A DNA stretch of 64,000 nt from Plotosus lineatus (GCA_024760905.1 JALRMN010000027.1:588501-652500); one strand, 5' to 3'. Counted from the first letter of the stretch, positions 1 through 31,435 are shown. The notes: a model not told the origin generated them from the sequence alone. Program-made: numbers and translations.

Positions 1-1690
1 GTGTGTGTGTGTGTGTGATTGTGTCAGATAAAAGTACCCATATACAATACAAAAAAATAGACCTGAGTTTTGGACAAAGTTTCTGTAGAAATCGATCAAA
101 GAGCAGTCAATAAAATTCCAGATGCTGACCCTTTGTCCCAATGGAGACAGATGTTGGAGGGGACTGCACTCCAGCTGTTAACTGCTGTCGATCATCAACT
201 GCTGATCATCTGATGTTTCTTTCTCCAGTTTATTTTAAAGAATGGAGCAATTTATTGATGGAGTTCATCAGTGCAACTTAAATTCACATCCTGATCCATT
301 TTCCTGCTCAGAATTTAAAAGTTCAGTCACATTCACTTCTGAATGATCTGTGTAAAAATAAATATATTATAATCAATCAAAAGTAACACTTATATAATAA
401 CGGCAGTAATTTTCACTACTGAAGGATCAATATTTTATTTTACACTTGAGCTACAAGTTTAATTAAAGCTGAGCATAAAGTTTCTAATTATCACAAATCC
501 AAACATTATTTAGAAAATATGAAGAATATTTTATGACACAGAATCCAGGAAGTGATTTATAAATTTAAATACATCAATCAAATCATGTGACTCTGGATTT
601 AAAAGCATCTGACAGTCGAGTTCACAGCGACCTCGTGTATCTTTCCTCATTATAATAGAGAGGAAGTTCAGTCTCAGGTAGAAGAAGAAGAAAAACACGT
701 CTGTAGGGAACTGAAGTGGTTTTGGTGTCAGTTTGATGGTTTTCCTTTCTGCACACACAGCTTTTACCCTTCAGTGTGGAAGGAGAATGAAATTCACCAT
801 TTAAAGTGTTTGGAAGGAGCAGGGAGACTCCGTGGCTTTCTATGGATTGTATTACACACCAGAAGAAGAAACTGCGGGTGGAACGTCTCAAGAATTTCTC
901 CCGAGCACCCAGTGTTCACCTCTGCAACCATCTATTCTGCCTGAAAGTCCGTCCAGAGACCTTTCATACGAACCAAACCTCAGATCCAGGAGGAGGAGCT
1001 TCATTTAGACCTCAAACATCTGCACATTGTTTATTTATTTATTTATTCATTTATTTATTTAAATAGCTTTAAGCCTCAGAGCTTTAAGGTCCCATGCAGT
1101 ACAAAACATTAAATAGTTTTTCTACACATAGATATACTGTATAGATATGAGAAGTGGCTGGGTAATGATGGCGACCCCCATGTGAAGCAGTGATAACGTT
1201 CATGTTTTGCTCTGAGAAAAGCCAACAATAGATTTAATAGAAAAATAAAAATGAGGTGCACAATGGCATGATGTAAATTAGACTCTATAAAAGTTTTGGA
1301 AAAGTTGACTGGATGAGGATTATAACTAAATGAGATACTGGATGAGGGACGATGACGAGAACACGGCTGATGCAGACGATGAAAGTCGACACATAACACT
1401 CCCAGCAATTGATGAAGAAAACCTGAGACTTTTCCCTGAATTTGTTCCCAGCATGTGTGCAGTCGGGATTGTTTTGGCTTGAAGATGCGACACAGAGCTG
1501 CAGGGTGTTGAAGCCCTTTTGCTAGAAATGTCCTTTTTGTCCGATGTGCTGATCAAGAATCTCCAATTCTGTTTCATACATCGATCCAGGAGCATAAACA
1601 GTCCGACCCATGTTGCACTGCTTCAATCACAAAGCATTCTGGGAAATTTCTTCTACTCTCCGACCACTGGTCATACTCACACTTTCATGT
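1..1690. repeat. 3' flank of the MHC class I gene, duplicated at 37.9-39.4 kb
   Basis: No coding exon is supported here. The stretch from about 180 to 1598 is repeated in the same orientation at about 37950-39370 with few differences. It is the downstream flank of the class I gene, including its likely 3' UTR on the minus strand. The first 17 bases are the end of a (GT)n microsatellite. Confidence 0.7.
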
Positions 1691-1696
1691 AAAATC

Positions 1697-21523
<19,827 letters not shown>

Positions 21524-21760
21524 CTTCCACTGTAAACTTTCCACAAATCTAATAAACCTCATGAATATTCATTCAGTCTTTAAATAGGCGAGAAAATCCT
21601 GCAGGAAAATTATTATATCAGGTTTAACCACCAAACTCCTACAATCTCCTTTTCCTCTGGAATCATGAAATCACTGCGCTGCGTGTTCCTGAAATTCAGC
21701 CTCAGGTTCAGGAGTTGCTTTCGTTTCTGATTGTCACGTCATTAATAGTCAACTTAACGC
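21524..21760 (-). promoter_or_regulatory. Proximal promoter of the MHC class I gene
   Basis: On the gene strand there is a TATA-like CTATTTAAA (complement 21579-21587) about 60 bases before the ATG. Further up are GAAACGAAA (complement 21719-21727, interferon-response-like with one-base spacing), a reversed CCAAT-like CAATCAG, and TGACGTGA (complement 21734-21741, CRE/X2-like). The order resembles the SXY plus ISRE layout of class I promoters, but the match is by eye. The block is conserved in the duplicate at 50004-50290. Confidence 0.5.
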
Positions 21761-21828
21761 TCCGCGGAGTGACGTCTTGCTTTTACTCCAGTATAAAGAC
21801 TTGATTATAAACGGCATGGCACACACAT

Positions 21829-21831
<3 letters not shown>

Positions 21832-21905
<74 letters not shown>
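21832..21905. repeat. (GT)n microsatellite upstream of the class I promoter
   Basis: A GT run of about 73 bases, about 310 bases upstream of the signal-exon ATG. Confidence 0.95.
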
Positions 21906-21907
<2 letters not shown>

Positions 21908-22074
21908 ATACACAGGGATCCCACTTTGCACTTCAATTCATGCGGCTTCAGTCCATCGTGTTTATTTTTTTATATTCATCGAATTAAAAATAAGGAAATT
22001 CAGGAAGAATAAAGAAAAATGTTACGAAAATGCCCAAAAACGAACAAAAAACAAAAACAAAAAACAACCCAAAC

Positions 22075-22186
22075 CCTCCCATCAAAGCTACTTACATTTT
22101 TATGTGCGGTGCGCATCTGAGTGTGTATTTATATTTTATTTGCATCTTGTACATTATTTTTGAATGCTTAATTGTTATGATAAGCA
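22075..22186 (+). mobile_element. Fragment of the hAT-type MITE seen at 52.2 kb
   Basis: Shares TTACATTTTTATGTG, GCATCTG, and TTATTTTTGAATG/CTTAATTGTTAT with 52435-52570 inside the complete MITE. Confidence 0.5.
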
Positions 22187-22222
22187 GGGGCAGTGGTGGT
22201 CTAGTGGACAGGGCGCAGGAAT
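22187..22222 (+). mobile_element. SINE tRNA head fragment
   Basis: GGGGCAGTGGTGGTCTAGTGG is the A-box-bearing head of the SINE that is complete at 62.85 kb. The body is missing. Confidence 0.6.
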
Positions 22223-22480
22223 AAAATTCTCTGCTCGGATCTCCCATTGGCTGTCATCGATGAGGCCCTTCTTCAGACTGGCCTTGAGTGTATCTTTATC
22301 CCGTTTGTATTGACCACCATGGCTGCGTTGACCAGTTTTGAGCTGTCCATAGAAGATTGCTTTTAGCAGTCTCTTGTCAGACATACGGACTAGGTGTCCT
22401 GCCCATCTGAAAGGAATGATTGATTTGGCACCTGCACGTGATCATTTTATAGTGGGAGAGATATGTGCTGAGTCTGTCCC
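22223..22480 (-). pseudogene. LINE reverse transcriptase C-terminal fragment
   Basis: The minus-strand frame reads RMSDKRLLKAIFYGQL, HGGQYKRDKDTLKASL, then DDSQWE. This is a common C-terminal block of jockey/I-type LINE proteins (HGGQ.KRYKDTLK). Only this piece remains. Confidence 0.55.
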
Positions 22481-22989
22481 ACCCTCTTGGCTGCTCACAT
22501 CTTGATCCAATGACTCAATGAATCAAGATGACTGGAGGTGTGTTCAGCTGCAGTGGATGGCCAGAAGTATCTGTTGCACCCATACTTTGCCCTTTACAGT
22601 TGTCCACACAACTGTGCTGACTTGCCTTCCATGCCAGTTGGAATAGCCTATCGACTAATCTGCCATGTCTGCCAGGTCAGAAGTGCTAATGTAGAGGTGG
22701 GTGTCCTCTCCTATTTCCCCATAGGTGGGACATAATTTGTGACAGGGTCCATCTCATGAGCTTAAGAGGTGTGATCCCCTACCACAGGAAATTATTTTAT
22801 ATTATGAGTGTGAAGTTACATAGAGCCCCTCGATAAAAGAAGTTCATGTGGTGGTGCCACCTGTCAGTAATTGAATTCCATGAAAAAAATACAGATGTTT
22901 ATTAAAATGATCCTTATGAACGCTGAGTTTTTGTGCGGTTTTACTTCAAATGTCTGTTTGTTTGTTTTTCAGTGTACCTAAGGCTAAAT

Positions 22990-24033
22990 AATTCTAGTAC
23001 GTATTTTTTTCTGAGTCAATCCCGCATCAGCTTGCCCAGATGAGGAACCTGGTCCCTAGACCTCTTGTTGGATAATACAATTCACATTGAGATCTTATTT
23101 TGCATTCTAGATGGGTGAGTAAAATAACAGCGAAGCCTGGAATTTCCCAGCAGGTGCTAAACCTGCTTCAGTCAAAGGCTGCAGTTGATTCAAGAAACCA
23201 CAGCTACTGCAGCATCATGCCTGATGGAGTGTCTCTGAAGAAGCATCTTGATTGGGATCCAAAGCATCAAGAGATGGTTGGCTTTGTTGACCTTGGTGCA
23301 GGGTCACTGGAAGGTGGTGCAGGAGAGGCTACTGAGGCACTTGTTGTTATGGCTGTTGGCCTCCAGGGCCAGTGGAAAGTGCCTGGTGCATATTTTTTAA
23401 CCAATAGTTTATCAGCAGAAATCCAGTGTCAATTGTTATGATATTTGTGCACTGTATGATTGTAATGTACATGTTTTGGCTCTTGTTATGGATGGTCATA
23501 CAACAAATTTAAAAAATGGCAAATCTTTTAGGTTGTTCAATTGGACATGATGATATCAATAGTAGTTTTCCATACCCATCTGCCAGTTCTCGTCATATAC
23601 ATGAGTTCTTTGATACTTGTCACCTGCTTACAAATGTCAGAGGTGCACTTCATTCTTTAAGTGAAATTTAAACATCTGTTGGTACAACTAAATGGAAGAT
23701 AATGGACTTTTGCAGGAACTTCAATCTTCTGAAGGTTTACATCCTGCAAACAAACTTACCACGAAACAGTCACTTCCTTTTCTCTCTGTGCGACAACGTG
23801 GTGGGTGCAAAAACAATTCATCAGCTTTGCAGTTCTCCACTGCTTTCAGATCCCTGCTGAGTCATGCTGGTGTATCTATCACTGGTTCCATTAAATTGTA
23901 TATTGTAAATTGTATGTAATATTAAATTGTGTATCACAGGACACATCCTTATTGAATGTTGTTGATACTGGGGCTGATATGGTTGTGCCTGCAATCTCTT
24001 TTGATTCAGCTCTCTGTGATCATACATACAGTG
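22990..24033 (+). pseudogene. P-element (THAP9-like) transposase relic, 5' part
   Basis: The frame 23100-23441 encodes RWVSKITAKPGISQQVLNLL, CSIMPDGVSLKKHLDWDP, MVGFVDLGAG and QGQWKVPGAYFLTN, in the order found in the RNase-H-like catalytic region of P-element/THAP9 transposases. MPDGVSLKKH carries the first catalytic-type Asp. Broken frames continue to 24033 (FFDTCHLL, KWKIMDFCRNFN). A retrovirus splits the gene at 24034 and the relic resumes at 31983. No THAP domain was found upstream. Confidence 0.75.
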
Positions 24034-24576
24034 TGTAAAGGTGTATCACAATATCATGTTCTCTGGTGCACATACTGCTTTATATCACTGTATAATGGTG
24101 CTTCATTTTTCTGTGTTTTCCTATACTTAAAGGCTTGTTGAGAATAATCAAATGGAATGCTTAAAGGGGGCCATTCATGTCTGTTGTAAAAGTGCATGAT
24201 GGGTAACTGTGCCACACCGAGACCTTCACTGTCAGGGTGACCTTCAACAGACCAAATAGTTTCTAGTTGTAAATAACTCCGAGGTCAGGAGGTGAAGGTT
24301 TATGGGGGCTGAGATGGGCCTGGGGTCACCCCAGATTTATTGCATCTTGTTGAGATAATAACGCATCAAAGACCCAATCATAAATTCCAGAAGGAGGAAC
24401 CTGGTCTGCAGCCCTTAAAAGCACCCCCAGCGAGGGAGACCTCAGACCTTAACTAGTGTGTCTTTTAGGCATGTTTGTTGGGTCTCCGTCCTCTGCAGAC
24501 GACGCAATAAAGCTTCTCATATTCAACTCAAAACCAGTCTCCAGTCGTCTTCTTCCACATTCAACGGATCCTAACA
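24034..24576 (+). repeat. 5' LTR of the retrovirus
   Basis: Starts TGTAAAGGTG and ends CCTAACA. A TTAAAAG TATA-like box lies near 24414 and an AATAAA poly(A) signal at 24507. It matches the 3' LTR except for G versus A at the seventh base. Confidence 0.92.
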
Positions 24577-24580
24577 GTTT

Positions 24581-24598
24581 TGGGGGCTCGTCCGGGAT
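24581..24598 (+). other. Primer binding site, proline tRNA
   Basis: TGGGGGCTCGTCCGGGAT, four bases after the LTR. This is the 18-base site complementary to the tRNA-Pro 3' end used by many gammaretroviruses. Confidence 0.9.
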
Positions 24599-24988
24599 GT
24601 GGTAGAGGAACGTGAGTTGAGGAAATTCGACCCAAACTTTTTCCTCGTGAACCAAGGAGAAGGACACAGGCCGGCAATCACTAACAGGTAAGCAGAACCT
24701 GTTTAAATCGAACTCTGCATATTGACTAAACTAAAAACTGTGTCCTCTCTGGAAGTTTGAAGGAAAAGGATAAAAAGAGTTGTATGAGAACCTAATTTTA
24801 AGGTTAAAAATAAAGGAAATGGAATAAAAGGTAAAGAGGTTTAAGAGTGAACATAGACGCGCCTTGGAGGTGGCGTGCCCTCCCGGTCTCTGACGAGGGG
24901 CCGTGGTAATGGCTGGGTTGGAGTCCCGGGGGATTGAAGGCTCCCCAAAGTACCACGTCAGTGCTATATAAAACTGTACGTCGTAGTC

Positions 24989-25167
24989 GGGTGAAAGGCC
25001 CTCAACGGATTAGCCGTTGAAAGCATGCGTCTATGCGGGTGAAAGGCCCCCAATACGCTGAGGTATTGGAAGCATTAATAATTGGGTGAAAGGCCCTCAA
25101 CGGACTAGCCGTTGAAAGCATCAGTGAATGGGTGAAAGGCCCCCAATACGGGAGATATTGGAAGCAT
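24989..25167 (+). repeat. Alternating hairpin array in the retroviral leader
   Basis: Four units of 46-48 bases, each opening GGGTGAAAGGCCC and closing GAAGCAT or GAAAGCAT, starting at 24989, 25037, 25084 and 25130. Units 1 and 3 carry stem CAACGG/CCGTTG with a 5-base loop. Units 2 and 4 carry stem CCAATA/TATTGG with 6-7 base loops. The pairing is kept while stem sequence differs. The position between primer site and gag is where packaging signals normally lie. Confidence 0.85.
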
Positions 25168-25183
25168 TAAAGAGATTAGTAGA

Positions 25184-25345
25184 GTGTGATATTAATTGTA
25201 GTGTTTTCTGTTTTATGTGTGTGTTCTGTGGCCACGTGTGTGACGTTAATTGTATTGTTTTCGATTACATGTATGTATTGTATTGCAACGTGCGTGACAT
25301 TAATCGTATTGTTTTCTATTTCATGTATGTACTGTGTTGCAACGT
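25184..25345 (+). repeat. 54-bp tandem repeat, three copies, in the leader
   Basis: Units start at 25184, 25238 and 25292, each with GTGTGAYRTTAATTGTA-like opening and a TGTATGT...GCAACGT-like close. They lie between the hairpin array and gag. Confidence 0.85.
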
Positions 25346-25649
25346 GGTGTTGTGTGTGAGGGAAAGTGGGAAGTGGGAAGAATAAAATTCAGAGGTGTCC
25401 AGAGGGACGCTGACGTTTGACAGTGTCTTAACTGGGCAGGGAAACAGACAGAGGAAACCTGGCGGTGTTAACATAATCTGTCTGTGCGGTGGAAACCTAA
25501 CGGTGACAACACAAGCCGCCTGCCGTGGTTAATTGGGTCATTCGCTCAGCCTAGCGCTGACGGACTGACTGGCTGTGACCGTCTAAACAGTCCCGATCCG
25601 GGAGAGTGAACGGGTGTACCCGCGCTCTCTGGCCTCTGAGTTAAGATAA

Positions 25650-26192
25650 ATGGAGGGTGAATTTGATAAAGAAATAAATGAACGGGGGCTAGGTCATGAA
25701 CCCCTGAAGCCATTATATGCACAGATTGAGAACACCTTGAAATCAGTGGAGCTGAAGAGCACTCTGAAACAGAAAAATAAAGTTGTAGATGAAGCCAGAC
25801 GAAAGCTGCATGAGCTGGTGACATCTAAAAACAAACAGTTGGGGGACAGTGGCCACTTAGGATCCTGGTTATGGGAAAAAGTTAAAGAATATTCAGAAAA
25901 AGTCAGAGAAGCGAGAGAGCAGGGAGAGAAGGCGAATCTAATGTTTAGACCCAAGCTGAAAAAAAAGGTGGAGGAAATGGAGAACGCCCAACAGGGCTGG
26001 ATGGATCTCGCGGTCTGCTGGCAGAGTGTCGCGCATCTTCACCATTTCCAGTTGAAGGAGACGAACCCGAAAGTCAAAGGAGCGGTAACAGCACCTGACA
26101 CTGCACCTACGCGCCCTCCACCATACGCACCCCCGACACCCAGCGTTAACAGTGAAAATCCCACTCTGTATATCACCTCGGGGTCTCTATGA
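25650..26192 (+). pseudogene. Retroviral gag N-terminal part (matrix/p12-like)
   Basis: A 180-codon frame opening MEGEFDKEINERG, with a charged, probably helical middle (about residues 30-125) and a Pro-rich end carrying the late-budding motif PPPY at residues 156-159. It ends at a stop before any capsid or nucleocapsid region. The start lacks the MGxxxS myristoylation pattern. Length is well short of a full gag. Confidence 0.65.
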
Positions 26193-26284
26193 ACTGAGGG
26201 CGGCGAGACTTGCGAGCGCCCGCGCGCACCATCCCCGCCGATTGCAGACACACCCCGATCACTCACACACACACCGACCGTCCA

Positions 26285-26890
26285 CCGAGAAGGGGAGGCA
26301 GCGCTATTAATAAAAGTGCGGATAGAATAAATTACATCCACAATAATGTTCAAAAACTAGACAACTGGATAGAGACAGGTTTTAAAGCAGTATAGAGTCA
26401 ATTAGCAGCAACGTCACTGATGGCTTTCCAAAATCCACTGCACTCGACATGTTACTATCAGAGAAAGGAGGTGTAGGCGCAGTGTTCGGGGAACAATGTT
26501 GTACTTTCATTCCAAACAACACTGCATCAGATGGAAGTTTAACACTAGCAATAGAAGGCCTAAAATCTCTTAATAAAAAGATGAAAGAACATTCGGGGGT
26601 AGATATATCCATATGGGATTCATGGTTCAGTGTGTTCGGAAAATATAGTCTCCTTGTATCATCTGTATTAAAATCTGGGTAGTTTTTGCAGCTTTTTTAC
26701 ACTCTGTGGTTGTTGTTGTTGAGTCAACTCATCGTCACTGCCCTGGGTTATAAGATCCTGAATGCTACTAAGAAAGATGACATTTCTGTCGGAGTGTAAA
26801 CAGTTCCGAATGAAATTAATGAATTTACGAATCCAAAATCTGTTTGAAGTGTTAGTAAATGATATCTTTTGTTTGAGCTGTGATAAACAG
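26285..26890 (+). pseudogene. First envelope TM remnant
   Basis: The frame 26449-26682 carries GGVGAVFGEQCCTFIPNN, the retroviral TM region after the fusion subunit core. The first cysteine of the CX6CC motif is replaced by Gly. It is followed by a hydrophobic stretch in broken frames to about 26810. It lies directly after the gag fragment, where pol is expected. Confidence 0.65.
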
Positions 26891-27562
26891 GAGGGAAATG
26901 TTGGAATAATTGTATGAATTATCACAGCTCTAACCTGTTTTGTTACTCGATAAGTATAAATGTTGGAAACTGCTTGTTGAGGTATTTTGCAGAAACATCT
27001 CTATCTCCATGGGAGGCAGCCAAGTGGACACAACCTTGAAGTTCTCACACAACAACAGGACGACTCCCTAACTGCAGCTGGATAGAGAGCTGAAATGAAC
27101 ATTCTAAACTAGACAAAGTAGATAAGCATAGAACAATGATGGTCATGATGCTGATTTACATGCACCCCTCCCCTCTAGGAAATCAATATGACATGTGTAA
27201 TTAGAAAAAGTAACGAGACAGTTAAATTCCGTGGGAAGAGAGGAAAAAGAAGAAAAAAAGTGAATGAGCTCGGTTTATTAGGGAAAGAAGGGAGGGACGG
27301 ACTCCCCTGTCTATAGACTGAACAGCCGTGGATAAATGAACGTGTGTATGAATGGAGGATATAATCCTTGATTAACCTCCTCATATAAACAACTGTGGGA
27401 TCAATATGAGTTTTTGTTGATGCAGAGGCAAGAACCCTCCGTCTGAAAAGGTAGAAGCTTGAGAGTTACCACAGAAGTAATTAATCGTTGTCCCATAGGA
27501 AAAGACAAACCAGTGTTTGGACACCCTAGGTGCAACAAACCACTGGTCCAAATTGGGTTAAA
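26870..27562 (+). other. Possible second retroviral 3' end
   Basis: A purine run AGGAGGGAAA at about 26889 is followed by TGTTGGAATAA, the pattern of a polypurine tract plus LTR start. The next 600 bases have no frame of note and lead straight into a second gag start. No partner LTR was found in the window, so this is only suggestive. Confidence 0.35.
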
Positions 27563-27787
27563 ATGGGGGGTAAAAACAGTAAACCTAGAGATAAATTAGA
27601 ATGTGAAGATTGGAAAGCAGTAGAAAAACAGGCACCAGATAGAAATAAATATTTAGATTTATGGGTTAGTAAGTATGGATTCAACGGACAGTTAAAGGAA
27701 ACAAGATTAATAGAATTACAGGGAGCTATTAGGCGGAACTGTAAAAATAAGATAGAAAAAGAAAGCATTCCGATTAAAAGTGGATGA
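27563..27787 (+). pseudogene. Second retroviral gag start
   Basis: Opens MGGKNSKPRDKLE, matching the MGxxxS myristoylation pattern of matrix proteins. It then has KYLDLWVSKYGFNG and stops after 74 codons. It is unlike the gag fragment at 25650, so two different gag starts share one provirus. Confidence 0.6.
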
Positions 27788-28059
27788 CAGGCCAACAGGG
27801 GGCCAAACATTTGCAATACACCGGAAAAATGGTCTGCATGGTGCAACACAAGAAAGAGTAATGCAGCTGGATGGACTGAAGGGCTCCCTCAGATTCCAAG
27901 CTATCCCCGCCGAGGGACATTTGATGCCCGATATTTGACTTCGGCCCATAGAATGATTTGGGAGGGAATACTCAGGTGCTCTCTCCTCTCGGTCACTTAG
28001 CTCTGTGGGTATTGATGGGGTTCCTTTCTCGTCACAGCTTACACTCCCGCTCCCTCCGC

Positions 28060-29240
28060 ATTGTCCCGACGACCCCCTCTCTCGATGCATTATAAATCAC
28101 TTATTTTTGTGTATATGCAGGAATGTCCGTTTAATTTACTCGGTCGTGATCTTATGAGTCTCCTCGGTTTACAAATTTCTTTTCATGGTTCGAGCATGAT
28201 CATCTCCACGTCAGAATCATTGTCCCCTTCTTTGATTGCATTAACTTCCCGTGAATTACCTTTTAATGTTAACGCAGCATGTGCAGTGAGTGAGGTGGCA
28301 GAGCAGTGTTCGCCCCTGGATCAACTGCCCAGGACATTATGGGTCGAGCATAAGAATGATGTGGGCTGCGTCGATTGTACTCCTTATGAGGCGAAGCGTC
28401 CCTGTAGAACCAGACACTCGGCCTCTGTTTGCATTTACACATGGGCAGCAGTAGTACACCTGGACACGCCTCTCACAGGGTTTCATTGATTCTCCCGTGG
28501 TGTTTACCACCGTTGTACGGGACGCACTAGGGTGCTTTGTTCCCCTTGATGGTTCCTGTGTCCACGCCTATGCAGATGACTTCGGCATCAAGCTCCAAGA
28601 TCTGTTTTCAAGCCACACTCGCTGTCCTTCAGCTCTCTCGGGTCTCAAAGAAATTGAGCCAAGATCGCGTCAAGATCATCATCGACACCCAGCGACCAGC
28701 TACCAAGCATGCCTTACTTGCTTTCCTGGGGTTGATCAAGTACTGCAGGCAGTGGATCCCAGACTGCTCTCTATGACAAGTGCCTCCGGTCCGCAATCCA
28801 CCACACGGACCCACTCCAGCAACCACTCGTATGGACTGAGGACATGCAAATTCCTTTGCATCCCTCAAAACGGCCCTCTGCTCGGCTCCAGCTCTGGGCC
28901 TGCCGAACTATGAACTGCCCTTTCACCTTTAAGTTGCTCACCAAGGGGGAACTGCCTCTGGGGTGTTGGCTCAGGAGCATGGCGGGGGGATGAGGCCCTG
29001 TGCTTTCCTTTCAAAAACACTAGACACTGTAGCTCAAGGTTTACCAGAGTGTCTTCGTGCTGTGGCTGCCTGTGCGTTAATGGTTTTAGACGCCGAGAGG
29101 ATCGTTTTGTCGCACCTTTTGATTTTACTCTCACAACATCAGGTCCAACAGATCCTACGAAATTTAAATACACAACACATGTCCTAACAGCGCAGGTCAG
29201 GATACGAGGTCAATTCTATGCGCCATTGATAACCTCACGA
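28060..29240 (+). pseudogene. Retroviral protease end, RT and RNase H, broken
   Basis: Shifted frames read CPFNLLGRDLMSLLGLQI (end of protease), VFTTVVRDALGCF and VHAYADDF (RT palm; YADD in place of the usual YVDD/YMDD), FLGLIKYCRQWIPDCS (connection), and RPCAFLSKTLDTVAQGLPEC (before RNase H). Several frameshifts and at least one large deletion between protease and RT make it non-functional. Confidence 0.75.
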
Positions 29241-29266
29241 TTAAATCTACTTCTTCTCTTGATACC

Positions 29267-29914
29267 GTGGCTCACGCCTTACAGCGTCTGCTTAATGCTC
29301 AAAATGACTGTGAGCCCTGCCCTCACGACTGTTTGCAAGAAATTGTTGTTGCTACAAGCATTAGGTCTGATTTGTGTTCTACACCTTTACCTCCAGTTGA
29401 GGTCCTGTTTGTGGACGGGTCATGCTCTAAACCTACCGACGGTACCTTTCACTGTGGATATGCCGTCTGCCGCCTTTCAGATATAGTGATCGAATCTCAT
29501 TCACTCCCCTTTACGTCGGCTCAAGCTGCAGAATTGTTTGCTCTTACTCGCGCGTACATCTTATCTGCTGACCAAGAGATAGACAGATGCTTAACATGCG
29601 CACAGAATAATTCTTCTAAGCCGCTGGCAGTGCATCAACATCTGCCACAACCAAATACACCATTCCAGGAATGGCAAATTGATTATACCCACATGCCAAG
29701 ACAGAGACCATACAAATATCTATTGGTAATGGTTGATACATTCTCACTCTGGGTGGAAGCTTTCCCATGCAGCATTGAGAATGCTAGAGTGGTGGTTCAG
29801 AAATTGACACAAGAAATTATCCCGCGATATGGAATTCCGGTGGGACTAGACTCGGACAGAGGGACCCCCTTCACGGCCAAGGTAACCCAACTGCTTGCAA
29901 CAGCACACACATGA
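29267..29914 (+). pseudogene. Retroviral RNase H-integrase fusion fragment
   Basis: One open frame joins an RNase H start (EVLFVDGSCSKPTDGTFHCG) to integrase. A deletion has removed the rest of RNase H and most of the zinc domain, leaving CLTCAQNN. The catalytic core has the first Asp (WQIDYTHMPR) and second Asp (GLDSDRGTPFT). The part with the catalytic Glu is missing. Confidence 0.75.
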
Positions 29915-30380
29915 CTCCACACGAACGACAGACCGGTAGACCATTTCCTGGACCACACACAGCACTGGACACTGACCCACAAAACCTAACCCATAAACAA
30001 TACTGTTGTGAATTGCAAAGTTTCGTTGCAGCCTTTTCAGATCAAGTGAGGGAGCAGCAGCAGGCATCTACCGGCAGCCCTCCAGACACAGAGTGGGTCC
30101 TCCTCAAAGTCCTCAAGCGAAAGTAGACGGAGCCAAGGTGGACAGGACCCTACAAGATCAAAGAGCGCACCTCGTACGCCGTCCGGCTGGACAGCAAGGG
30201 CGACACCTGGTATCACTGGAGCCAGTACGCAGCGGCAGAAGCTTCCGCCAGATCACTCGTCAACACACACAGGGACCTGTGTGAAGCAGCAACCTCATCA
30301 CCGGCCGGTGACGAAGAAAAGACCACCAACAGCGCAGGGCAGAATAATCCCTGGGTGGCAAAAGGGGGTGAGGTAGTCTA
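29911..30380 (+). pseudogene. Integrase C-terminal region
   Basis: MTPHERQTGRPFPGP and, in a shifted frame, a WTGPYKIKERTSYAVRL block with WYHWSQ. This is the GPY/F-type C-terminal domain of gamma-like integrases. Confidence 0.6.
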
Positions 30381-30634
30381 ACCCTCACCCTCACGGCAAG
30401 GCGGAGGAACAACGCGCCCCTGCAACAAGTAGCGTGCCAAGCTACCAACGCAAGTTTTGAAGAGTGTTATTCCAATTATATTGTTTTTAATTATATTGTA
30501 ATGTGCTTTTGCTTTGAGTTGTGTGACAGAGTATTGAAGGTCGTAAGCTCTTTAAGGTGTAGCGCGTGACCCTCCCTTGAATACAGTGAAGAATTTACTC
30601 TGTCATATTGAAGGTTTAGCTTGCTACTTTCTAT

Positions 30635-31174
30635 ATGGAAGGTAAAGCCAGATGGGGTCTTTCCTCGAGTCCACTGATGTGTATTTATATCCATTATAAT
30701 GTTCAACGCTTGACCAAGCTTACCAGGGATGCCATGGAAGGACTGGCAGCCGAGCTCAGGGCCAATTCACTTATGACATATCAAAACCGCATGGCTATAG
30801 ATTTCTTACTTAGTGCCCATGGGGGCGTTTGCTCCATGTTTGTGGAAGAGTGCTGCACCTTCATACCCAACAACACCGCGCCAGACGGGTCTGTCATGAA
30901 GGCCTTGGATGGGCTGCGGACTCTGGCCACCGAACTGAAGGAACACTCAGGTGTTGATAATGTCATACTTGATTGGCTGGACAGACACTTCGGTAAGTGG
31001 AAAGGTTTGATCGTTTCAGTTGTGATATCCATCATCTCGGTGGCCGGACTCCTCGCCCTGTGTGGGTGCTGCTGCATTCCTGTATTCGTTCCCTATGTAT
31101 TAGGTGCATCTCTTCCACTCTGGAAAAAGGGGGCCCTCTTCCTCCCCCTCCATATCAATTTCCTCAGTTGGTAA
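30635..31174 (+). pseudogene. Retroviral envelope TM subunit, SU missing
   Basis: A 179-codon frame containing NRMAIDFLLSAHGGVC, the CX6CC motif (Cys66, Cys73-74), CCTFIPNNTAPDG, a membrane anchor at about residues 128-155 (LIVSVVISIISVAGLLAL, then CGCCC) and a short tail. The surface subunit and the fusion peptide region are absent, so the open frame starts inside TM and its first Met is not a natural start. Confidence 0.75.
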
Positions 31175-31435
31175 CCGAGTCGGAAGCTCTCCTTTCGCCG
31201 GGGTCTCTGGTAGATGAGGTCGCACTTAGACCCCAGTTCGGATTAGATTTTACTATGGGCCATTTTGCATGCAGTTAGAGTTTTTATAGACATCATATTT
31301 GCTTAGATCTTTACGGACTTCATAATTGTCTTTTATATAGCCTTTCTATTTGCTTGTGTACGTTTACTCCGCTGTTCTATTTTTGTTATGAATGGTTCCT
31401 TGGTTGATCTCCTAAAGGAGATCAAAAGGGGGAAT

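Noticed and set aside
1109..1595. Minus-strand frames in the class I 3' flank as extra cytoplasmic exons
   Set aside because: The class I frame already stops at 1697, and the frames here differ in length and sequence between the two paralogous copies.
24989..25167. CRISPR-like array
   Set aside because: Repeats are adjacent hairpin units without unique spacers, in a vertebrate retroviral leader.
25694..26353. Minus-strand frames across the gag fragment
   Set aside because: Antisense to gag, with no conserved motif.
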